Notes under the pieces: model-generated
Databases searched by the model: none
Told to the model about the DNA's origin: nothing
The model's input: only the letters and a program-made list of their open reading frames with translations
Assembly (NCBI GenBank): GCA_902702965.1
Contig: CACRXP010000089.1
Location: 630,463 to 694,462, forward strand
Source: Spirometra erinaceieuropaei
Lineage: Eukaryota > Platyhelminthes > Cestoda > Diphyllobothriidea > Diphyllobothriidae
Reading direction: 5' to 3'
DNA: 64,000 nt
Shown here: positions 36,857 to 45,404 of the stretch, one piece after another
Layout: every line of letters begins with the position of its first letter
Position numbering within the stretch: the first letter of the stretch is position 1
Position numbers and translations under genes: made by a program

Positions 36857-36968
36857 TATTGACCAAACTGTGAAAAACTCGGCGCCCCTCGGGGATTCGA
36901 ATCCACGACATCAAGTGGAGACTTTAGTATACCCAATACTTTAACCACCTAAGCCACGATGCCCCCTC
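36857..36968 (-). repeat. tRNA-derived SINE, family S1 (copy c)
   Basis: This is the clearest S1 copy. On the minus strand it has TGGCTTAGGTGGTTAAAG (A box), GGATTCGAATCCC (B box), then GCGCCGAGTTTTTCACAG and a TTGGTCAA tail. The D-arm can pair as in a tRNA, but the anticodon arm is poor. It therefore looks like a SINE head derived from a tRNA, not a tRNA gene. Confidence 0.65.
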
Positions 36969-36974
36969 GAGAGG

Positions 36975-37555
36975 CGTGAGTTTAATTACATTATTCAAAA
37001 TCTGCCAAAACACCTATTAATATATTGGTTAAACCGGCAAGCAGGTTCGCAGGAGACTGCACGAGCCGTCCGTGAGACGCAAGTGCAAGCTTTTCTTGGT
37101 AGCCGATCAGGCGTCGTCGCCAAGATACAGCTCTGACTTAGGGTGAGTGCGGATCTTGGCCTAGTCAGAAGACCGGATTGCGCTCTTATTGCATGGAGCA
37201 TGGCACTTGACTGGGGATTCGAGTAACAGACATACCAAGCAGCCAGCTGCTTATCAAGCACCACCCCAACACATAAATGGCACAAATGACGGTCAATATC
37301 GGCAGAGTTGAGCTATGTGTGCAGTGAGTGGTGCAGCCCCGCATTTCTTGGAGACGAGCTTACGTTAGAGTTCGAAACGTCAAATGAATAAACAAATGGC
37401 TCTAGACCTCGTCTCCTCGTCTTTTTCTATCCATATGTAACTATAAATTATAAAAGGAAGGGCGATCATCGATCAGGTTTCGGAACATACTAGTTTCGCT
37501 ATGCCTTTCGGTCCAGTCTGGAACTGTCGCAGCTAGTTAAATAACGATAAGCCAT
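36975..37555. other. Repeat-like sequence of unknown kind
   Basis: No gene. A minus-strand block near 37200-37260 (GTTACTCGAATCCCC after an AAGCAGCTGGCTGCTTGG block) resembles the 5' part of repeat R1 copy D at 38.45 kb. Near 37350 there is a hairpin-like GAGACGAG...TTCGAAACGTC followed by AATAAA. Both suggest unrecognised retroelement ends. Confidence 0.35.
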
Positions 37556-37559
37556 GAGT

Positions 37560-37725
37560 GTATCGAAAAGGATTGGAGGAAATCAAATGATAACTTTTAA
37601 CTTACTAGCTATCATGTGCCAGTCATAACCAACCCCACCTTCGGAGCATCAGGCATTCGAGTCCGAAATCTTAGATCATTGAGTCAAACGCTCTCCCACT
37701 GAACCATGGACCCCTTGTTCCGATC
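37560..37725 (-). repeat. tRNA-derived SINE, family S2
   Basis: On the minus strand: TGGTTCAGTGGGAGAGCG (A box), GGACTCGAATGCC (B box), then a body with GGTGGGGTTGGTTATGACTG that matches the other S2 copies at 26.4 and 41.1 kb. The tRNA-like head is better preserved here. Confidence 0.6.
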
Positions 37726-37726
37726 G

Positions 37727-37870
37727 CAACCGACAGGCCAGTGTGCTTGGGCCACAGTAGTAGAGAGTTGAACTTAATGACAAAATATCTGAGGTTCAAG
37801 CCCCAGGTGCCTCAAGCCTGTGGTTGGGCAGTGCTGGCTGTCGACGGCTAGCAAGCCACAAATAGCCATC
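37727..37870 (+). repeat. tRNA-derived SINE head (plus strand)
   Basis: A TTGGGCCACAGTAGTAGAGA block (A-box-like) is followed about 35 bases later by GAGGTTCAAGCCCC, a very good B box. It lies head-to-head with the S2 copy on the other strand. The body was not matched to another copy in this window, so family and 3' edge are uncertain. Confidence 0.5.
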
Positions 37871-38059
37871 CTAGTCTCTGTTGTGCTTGTCGGTAGTCTC
37901 CTACAGCTGATGTTTTTAGGCACTATGTTAATGCCTGCGGGACTCCACATACAGCTCCAAAATACGATTGGACGAACAGGTCACGTGAGCAAAACAGTGA
38001 ACATACGTCCATTAAATACGCTCGTATACGACATTACAACCGTCGATTCAGACTATGTC

Positions 38060-38640
38060 CACTGAATTGACCACGGCAGGATCAGAGCAGGAACGCTTTC
38101 TGGCGCCTGATTTCCTTTGCAGTGATAGTAGACTTTCGCCGCGTCTATCGCTCTTTCTCTCTATTCTTCCCCACCTGTACCCGGTGTTAAGACCTTATAA
38201 GGAAGACCGGATGGAAGAGAGAAAAGTGGCGACTGACACGGCATACACCTCCGCCTCGGCGTACTACCACCCCTTGTTCCACAACGCATAGTGACCAGGA
38301 TTTTGAACACAGTAAGAGAAACGGCGGGACACCGAGGATACCAACCAGCGGAAATGCCATAGACGCCATGTTAAGAAGGAGCCACCGCAGCCTGACTCCC
38401 GGTTCAGCTGTCCGCCACTCCACATATGCACACACTGAGCTGGCTGCGGGATTCGAGTTATCCTGTCAGCTGGCAACCTTCCAAGCCGCAGCTTTTTGCG
38501 CACCATGGTAGCTTTAAGCGCGTCAGCTTGTTTATAGTGAGGAACCTGCACTGACTCGTCTACCTTGCACTCTGTTCCGATTCTCAGGCCCCAACCATTG
38601 TCCGGGCCGGTCATTCGCCTAGTGCGAGACATAGACGCAG
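38060..38640 (-). repeat. Dispersed repeat R1, copy D
   Basis: Read on the minus strand it shares, in order, with copies A-C: a GCGGTGGCTCCTTCTTAA region (A: GCAGTGGCTTCTTTTTAA), GGTGGTAGTACGCC, TCCGGTCTTC, TTAACACCGGGTACAGGTGG, CTACTATCACTGCAAA and a GTGGACATAGTC end. A TAACTCGAATCCCGC block near its 5' side may be a pol III B box. No protein is conserved among copies. Confidence 0.65.
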
Positions 38641-38665
38641 TGGCTGACCTAACTCGTGACCTCGT

Positions 38666-39273
38666 TTGCGCATCTGCCTCTGCTCCTTTATTGCATTCAC
38701 AGTGATTAGTCTGTACGGTGTTGCATACCTGTGCCGTCGTCTTGACAACAATTCTGTACGGAACGGACGCATGGACCGTCTATGTAAGCTATATCAGGAA
38801 GCTCAGTTACTACCATTTCAACTGCTTTCGCAGAATACTGAAGCTAAGATGGCAGGACAGAATCCGGACACGAAAGTCTTAGAGCAGGCCAGAATCCTCA
38901 GCGCCCGCGAAGCGGCCACCTGGTGAGAATGGACGGTGCTCGCCTACCGACGCAACTTTTCTACGGAGATTTCGCCACGGATGGTCACCGACCGGGAGGA
39001 CCAAAACGACGTTACGAGTATACTTTGGCAAATTCTCTTCAACGATTGCATATCAACCCAGAAACCTCGGAGAACCTCGCCCAGAACAGACCGGTCTGGA
39101 GAAGAGGAGTGAGGATTGGCACAGCCATCTACGAAGCAAACCGGATCGAACCGCCAAAACCAAAAAGGGTAGCTCGCAAGTCTCAGGCGCTTGTGACTCG
39201 CAACAATGCCACCCAAACACGGCCAACGTGCCCGCGCTGTCAACGAACATTTCGCCACGAATTGGTTTTGTAG
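38666..39273 (+). pseudogene. C-terminal RT region of the zinc-finger LINE
   Basis: Two overlapping frames (38666-38926 and 38923-39273). The first has ISLYGVAYLCRR, corresponding to the LLYGAE...Y block near the end of RTE-like RTs, then MAGQNPDTKVLEQARILSA, the WQDRIPDTEVLERTGI-type motif. After a frameshift the second gives VRMDGARLPTQLFYGDFA, RRYEYTLANSLQRLHINP and WRRGVRIGTAIYEANRIE. It ends with the first zinc-finger half CPRCQRTFRHE before a stop. Order and spacing match the family C-terminus as I know it. Confidence 0.75.
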
Positions 39274-40202
39274 TTCATCTTCGGACTCAGTTCGCCAACC
39301 GATCGACGACCGCAATTGCTGGTTTTACGACTGCGCCTTCTCCAACCTCCGCGTCGCTCACGTGGAGGTCTATCCTCACCAACGCTGCTTCTAGTCCCCG
39401 TACCGCACTGCCGTCGACCACTAGCGCTTCCATTGATTTTCCCACAACCACCGCGGCTACGACGAACACAACCACCCCTGCCATCACCGCCACTGACAAA
39501 ACCACTCCTGACGCCCTGGCAACCACCAACACATTTACCATCACCAACCCCACCTCCAACGATGTAGGCTCGGTACCAACTTGTGCTTATTGTGACCGCC
39601 TGGTCGGCCACTTGCGAATACATCACAGAGAGACTGGTGAACTAGTGCCTGGGGCATCAGCATACACTCGCCGTATCCACCTCCACCATCCTTGCGCATT
39701 CGTCCAGCGCATTAGCCTATTCGATCAGATTCATAGCCATTAAGGCGGAAAACACCGCAGTATTGATACACGTAGCACACCTTGCACATCCAATATCTCC
39801 AGCTCAATCATTTTTCCATAGACCTGCGCACCCACCACTAACAACAGCAACACCAACATCATCGTTGTCAAAACTAACTCTAAGGCTCCCGACCTATCGT
39901 GCCCAGAGTAGCACCCCATATTCACTTCACGCATCAGCCTAGCTAGTCGCCTGTGAATCCAACGCATTGAGGGTGGCGAATTAATGCCTGCGGCACTAAT
40001 ATATACCAGGCACACTCGCCCCAACTGCGCGCACTGCCCTCGCACTTTCATCCATTGCATAGGCCTTTTCGACCACATGCGTATTCGGAAAAACCTGCGA
40101 CATATCACCGCAGACACGACTACGTTACCACACATTCTACCTCCAGAACATGCACCACGTATACATCCCCCTAAAATCCCACAACACAAACACCTATCAT
40201 AA
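39228..40202 (+). pseudogene. C2H2 zinc-finger tail of the LINE protein
   Basis: The frame 39228-39743 continues finger 1 (VVHLRTQ), then a Ser/Thr/Pro/Ala-rich linker (about 39300-39560). CAYCDRLVGHLRIHHRETGE, a finger with a short first half, and a worn copy (CAFVQRISLFDQIHSH) follow. After a stop, about 39890-39990 carries another decayed finger, and 39984-40202 holds NCAHCPRTFIHCIGLFDHMR. The alternation of fingers with low-complexity linkers is typical of this family. Stops at 39744 and elsewhere show decay. The fingers may bind nucleic acid of the element, but that is inference. Confidence 0.7.
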
Positions 40203-40339
40203 ATGTAGGAAGTGAGTTTCTTGTCTCCCTCTCTATGTAGTTTGTCTGCTGCATGTGTGATCCGAGCCTGAGAATATCGTGGTGAGCCAAATGCCGTGGC
40301 TTGGAAGGTCCCCATCAGACACTCATAATGAGTCCTCGC

Positions 40340-40745
40340 AGTCAGCCCTGTTGTGTATCTGTGTTTTGGGAACCTGACCGGTGGACTGAGAACCAGACTG
40401 CAGTGGCTTCTTTTTAATATGGCACTCCTACTCAGGTGGACGCGGGCAGGATGTGACGGCACGCCTAGAAGCTTCGGGCTCGCCAGCCGTCACTCTTGTT
40501 TTTGTTGGTTAAAATCTCGGTCAAGTGTTTGTTATGGACCAGAGGGTGTGGTGGTACGCCCAGATGTGATCCTTTTCGCAACAGCCTCCTCCCCCCCTCT
40601 GCCGCCTCCGGTCTTACTGATGATGTCTTGACACTGATCCCAAGTGCTGCGCCCAATTTAATGCGGTAAACGCAGTGCAAGCCTACTATCACTATAAAAG
40701 AAGTCACGCGCCAGTCGCCGTTTCTGCCCTCACCTCGAAAAATCG
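40340..40745 (+). repeat. Dispersed repeat R1, copy A
   Basis: Shares with copy D the opening GCAGTGGCTTCTTTTTAA, then GGTGTGGTGGTACGCCCAGA, GCCTCCGGTCTTACTGA, TGTCTTGACACTGATCC and CCTACTATCACTATAAAA. It lies immediately after the zinc-finger LINE and mirrors copy D on the other side of it. Confidence 0.65.
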
Positions 40746-40875
40746 ATATTTATCTATCGCACCCGTCGATAGGCGATTGATGTGGGCTGAGATCTTGATC
40801 AGCTTGGCTGCCGCCTTTTCCATATTTCCTTGAGATAATTATACACAATATCTAGTTCGACGTACCGATTAATGC

Positions 40876-40945
40876 ATTGACAATGGTAGTGGGCGCGCAC
40901 TGATCGTTTTTACTGAACCCACTCGTCCCGTTGTGCCTTACGGGC
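40876..40945 (+). repeat. Direct repeat flanking an S2 SINE (left)
   Basis: About 68 bases here (from GACAATGGTAG to GCCTTACGGG) match 41181-41248 at roughly 80 percent by eye, in the same orientation, on the other side of the SINE. Confidence 0.6.
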
Positions 40946-40949
40946 CCTC

Positions 40950-41180
40950 TCTCGAGCCCAATCAGCAGCCGCACAGCGCGAATGATACAAGCAGAATGTT
41001 ATTGCCGACACAAGGGAGACTGGAGTGGCCATTTCTGGTTTATAAGACATCATCAGCCATTTATACCCAATCCCGACTTGTGGAACGCCTGGACCTCAGT
41101 CCCGCGACCTGTTAGTTAGAATTCCAACTCCTCTAATCATTGAGCAACGGGCTCGATGTTCTGTTGGTTGTAATCGGATA
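40950..41180 (-). repeat. tRNA-derived SINE, family S2
   Basis: On the minus strand: a worn A box (GTTGCTCAATGATTAGAGG), a B-box-like GGGACTGAGGTCC, then the body GGGATTGGGTATAAATGGC and AAATGGCCACTCCAG, which aligns with the 26.4- and 37.6-kb copies. It is bracketed by direct repeats. Confidence 0.55.
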
Positions 41181-41248
41181 TGTACAATGATAGAGTGGCG
41201 CTCACCCATCGTTTTTACGGAACTCACTAGTCCCGTTCTGTCTTACGG
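41181..41248 (+). repeat. Direct repeat flanking an S2 SINE (right)
   Basis: Counterpart of 40876-40945; both contain ATCGTTTTTAC followed by a CTCGTCCCGTT or CTAGTCCCGTT block. Confidence 0.6.
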
Positions 41249-41269
41249 ACATTAATGATCGAAATACAA

Positions 41270-42900
41270 GCACAGAGATTGTGCACTGCAAGCATACGGT
41301 ATGCTATTTAAATAAGAAAGATGTGGTCTACAGGCTCCCGTAGTACAGTGTACCGCCGTCAACTTGAAACACCGGCCCTCACTCACATATATGAGCATAA
41401 GTTTGCGCTAAGGAGGCGAGACCAGTTGCCCTCTTTCCTTACGCATACGCATGCAAATGGACATAAATTTGTCTGAGACAAACGTCGAAGTGTTGTTGTC
41501 TGTTCATCTGATAAAGGCCGAACATTTTTCGCTGTCTATAATTCCCATGATTCATGCATCAAGCGGTTCATAGGATAAGACACCGTATGCTATAATTTTA
41601 AGAGAAAATAGAAAAAAAATGATAGCCACTACGAACAGGGGGCCAGGTTACAGCAATGTTAAAAATTTAGTCGTTTCGTCTATTTTCCACACTCCTGCCA
41701 ACGGCGTGGAAAGCCAGCGTCAAAACTTTACGAAATAAAATCTACCAAGTGTAAACATTCCCAAAGAACTTACTTCTCTCAAAACTCTCTGGATACACAT
41801 TGCACGTATATTGCCGGTCACTTGTCTTGTTTACCATACCAACTTTCTGTAGGGGGATAATGGTTAGACCGTTTTTGGTAAGTAACTCTGTGTGCTTACC
41901 AAGTTCGTCTGACATTCCGGTCGTTGTTTGAATTCAGGCGGACACAAAACAATTAGATGGTTCTAGGCCTTTTGTTTATATAGTACAAAAGTGGCAGATT
42001 AACGCAATCAGGTGAGAAGCACAGACTATTAATTTGCGTGTCCGTGACAAATTAAATGGCATTCAGCATCACTTTTGTTTAAAGTGTAACGTTCTGACTA
42101 AATCGTTCGGATCCTTTCAGTGATTAACTAAACTCAATCAAACGGCTAGCTAGGGAAACGCCATTAGCTGTGTACATTCATTTCCATGATTTCACAAACA
42201 GACGGCGTCGGACGATCAGAACCATGGGGGACTAGTTAGGTACACTTTAAAAGAACTCATACAAGGTTGCACTGAAGGGATTTAATGTGATCCGCGTCTT
42301 TTATCCCCGTTAACGCGCTTGTTGTTGTTTCGAAATATTCGACAAACGAAGTTTTCTTCCTAGAGATCCCCATCACCCTTTTCATAAGGGCATGTTCACT
42401 GAAACTGTGCCTTTAGTTAATACCTGTGTCCAGGCTGTGACAGCACAATTCTCTGTGTGGTAAATGCAATATTTGCCTATAGCCTGCCGGCCATAGTTAT
42501 CATGCAGTTGCTCTATTGGAACTCAACTTATTGCGTTTGTTGGGGGTCCACCTAAGGCACGATCTTCAGACAAATTTGACTCACATGTATTTGATCCATA
42601 TTAAGTTATTTCTTGCCGATCTTTTTATGCGCTCTCATGATATTTCAGCGCAGCTCACAATAATGTGCAATTCTGCTAAAGACCCTCTGTAGGGACAAAC
42701 TGCGAAATTAATTTCTTGCATGTTACCTATTATCGTTATTTGAAGGACGACGAAGTAAATTTCCACATTCATCATGAATGCATTCGTATTGAACTATTTA
42801 AATTATTGCAATTTTTTGTAGGTAGATCTAAACAGAGATGAAGAAGCATGAATAGAAAAGACTAAAGCATATTTTCAAAGCGATAACTATGGTGAGGACA
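41270..42900. other. No recognisable gene
   Basis: No domain or clear repeat family. Composition is ordinary for the window. Confidence 0.45.
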
Positions 42901-42906
42901 ATTATG

Positions 42907-43077
<171 letters not shown>

Positions 43078-43079
43078 GT

Positions 43080-43915
43080 ACTTCTATGGTTGCTAAGGCT
43101 AACTGATGACGTTGAACATGAACATGATCCCCAATAAGAGAAGCACCGAAAACGAAAGGAGTTAGGGCGATTCCTGGGCCAAAACTGCACCACTCCGGTG
43201 TTTTAGATTTACATTAAGGTCCTTAACTGGGTTAAAATTCAAAGTTTCATTTAAGTTTCGGTATATTCCGCAGAATTTGCATACTCCGACGCGACTAATT
43301 TGTCTATACAACGCTTGCTACTCTTGCATTAGACTTATGCCAACGCCAAATAAGGTGTCGTGCGAACGTTAAATAGCATAGAGTTAGCCTTAAATTTGGG
43401 TGCCAAATTCTATCTGAAGTGTTACTTCGTCGACGTTAAAACTATGCCCTGGAACAATATACGTTTAGTCAGCACAAACCGATGTGTTATGCACTTGACG
43501 GTCTTTTATGCGCGTGGATCCTCACCTAAGCTTTCTCCCTAGGTTCATTTAGGAAATTGTTCATCCTTGAATTCGTCTATGACGGCGGATATTTAACAAC
43601 TTTCTGATGCGCCCTGTAAACGTGTTCCTGGCGAATTACTTATTCAGGCCTGGATAAGCGAAGTTTTAGAATCACCCAGAAACAGAGAATACGGTAGTTG
43701 GGATATTAAACATGACCTCGTTTCCGGTTTTCTTTTAGCGGTTATTTTGCGCTCACTTTCTGATGGAACTGTGGAAATATCTTAAACTTTAATAATGCCT
43801 TGTGGATTCGATTCCTTTCGTTATTGAAATCGATTGGCTAAGTTTCCACACAACAATACGTCGTCCGTAAATAATTGTATTTGTTAATGTTTGATAAGTG
43901 TTGTAGAGCTTAATG
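43080..43915. other. No recognisable gene
   Basis: Unique-looking sequence between the microsatellite and the next R1 copy. No frame worth naming. Confidence 0.45.
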
Positions 43916-43916
43916 T

Positions 43917-44350
43917 GCCCCCAACCGGACCAAGTGGTAGATGCGCTGGACCACTACGAGAGCCATTTTGGATTCTGGCAGGCGTTATCGGATTGCCCAC
44001 CATAGCAAATGGCAGCATCTAGAGGTGCGGTGACAGACCCGGTTGCCGGCAGACGTCGCGCATACTGGGAACCCCGCCCCTCATTAGTGTTCTCGGTCAA
44101 AAACCTGGTCATTTTCTGTGTGGGCCATGGAGTATGGAGTGGAGCGCCAAGGTGTGGACCCGACCGTACCATCCACCTGCGGCCTCCCCCGCCTCCGGTC
44201 CTCTTGACTCTGTCATGGCACCGCGTCCATATGGGGAGTGGGGAAGAGATTGTGGTACATGCTGCGCAAGCCAACTATCACTATGCGCTGATTCACACGC
44301 AAGTCACCGTGTCTGCTTAAACTTTCAGTGGAGCACACGGTGGACATCGT
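43917..44350 (+). repeat. Dispersed repeat R1, copy B
   Basis: Starts with a GACCAAGTGGTAGATGCG block shared with copy C (GACCTACTTGGTAGATGCGG) and continues through GCCTCCGGTCCTCTTGAC, AACTATCACTATGCG and ACACGGTGGACATCGTC. Frames across it (44009-44320 and others) have no conserved protein when compared among copies. Confidence 0.65.
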
Positions 44351-44693
44351 CAGCAACGGCAGTCGAACTGCCGTGAAACAGCTGAGGAGTTTATTGTGTG
44401 CAATCTACTTGCGTCTTTTCATAAGTACTCTCTAATATCCCAGGTAATCATTCCTGGATTTAACACTTTAAAGAAAGGCAATTGCTTGTCGTAAATTTCG
44501 CTAGTCTTAGGAGAATTTTTAAATCGGCCAGGTCCAGGTTTTATCTTATGTTGCCCGTGATTTCCCGTTCAATTATAAAGAAACTTACATATCACATTTT
44601 CGATTTTGCCTAATCGTGGCAATAACACCGAAGCTATTTGCCTAAGCAGTTTTCATACTCATGTTTTACATTGAACATGTTGCCCCTAAAACG

Positions 44694-45140
44694 ACCTACT
44701 TGGTAGATGCGGCAGACCTACACGGAGGCTAGATCAGGGTCCACAAACGTTAGTGGGAATGCGAACCCATAACAAATCTCAATACTGAGGACTGGCGGTA
44801 CGCCCAGTTGCGGGACCACAACAAACCAGAAAGGATCCCAAGCCGCCTCTCGAATTTTTCTTGTTATGTATAGATTTGGTCAGTGTGCGTTGTTGACCAA
44901 GCGATTTGGTGGTGCACTTGCGGGCGGGTTTCCGCCATGCCAGCCACTTGTGTCCTGTCCTGCCTCCGGTCTTCTCAACTCTGTCTTGACACCGGGTCCA
45001 GGTGGGAGAGGCGGAGAGAATGCGATGGATGTTGCGCAGTCCATTATCACTTTGAAAAAATGTCGCGTTGGTCATCGTCCTAGCCCTTTCATTGCTGTGG
45101 AACACACGGTGGATATAGTCGGAAACGACGGCGTAACTCG
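44694..45140 (+). repeat. Dispersed repeat R1, copy C
   Basis: Aligns with copy B over most of its length: TTGGTAGATGCGG, GGCGGTACGCCCAG, GCCTCCGGTCTTCTCAACTC, TTGACACCGGGTCCAGGTGG, CCATTATCACTTTGAAAAAA and ACACGGTGGATATAGTC. Copies B and C are in tandem on the same strand. Confidence 0.7.
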
Positions 45141-45404
45141 CAAATCGAACTTTTACGAACAGTTCATTGATAAAAACGAAGGTTTTCGGTTGGTGTTGTG
45201 AAGTTCAGTGCCGTATCTTACTTTGATTCTGATGTTAGCTTCAGTCAACAGACTTTTGACTTGCCGACTGCATACTATGTTGGAACAGCGGAAATATATA
45301 ACACCCAATCGTTTGGCATTGGTACCTCGTGAATTTAAAATTGAATACAATGCACGCGTCTCAAAATGGGTAATTTAGGGTCTTCGTAAAAATTGCAAGA
45401 GATT

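Larger units (their letters stand above)
38655..40205 (+). mobile_element. 5'-truncated RTE-like LINE with C2H2 zinc-finger tail
   Basis: The fragment holds the last part of an RT protein and a zinc-finger extension, broken by frameshifts and stops. It lies between R1 copies D (minus) and A (plus). Such zinc-finger-tailed RT proteins are abundant in diphyllobothriidean tapeworm genomes, to my knowledge. No catalytic RT motif remains, so this is a dead 3' copy. Confidence 0.75.

Noticed and set aside
36857..36968. Possible functional tRNA gene
   Set aside because: A and B boxes are good, but the anticodon stem does not form properly and two diverged copies exist with the same non-tRNA tail, so a SINE fits better.
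39740..40462. 240-codon minus-strand frame
   Set aside because: It lies antisense to zinc-finger remnants that are recognisable on the plus strand, and has no motif of its own.
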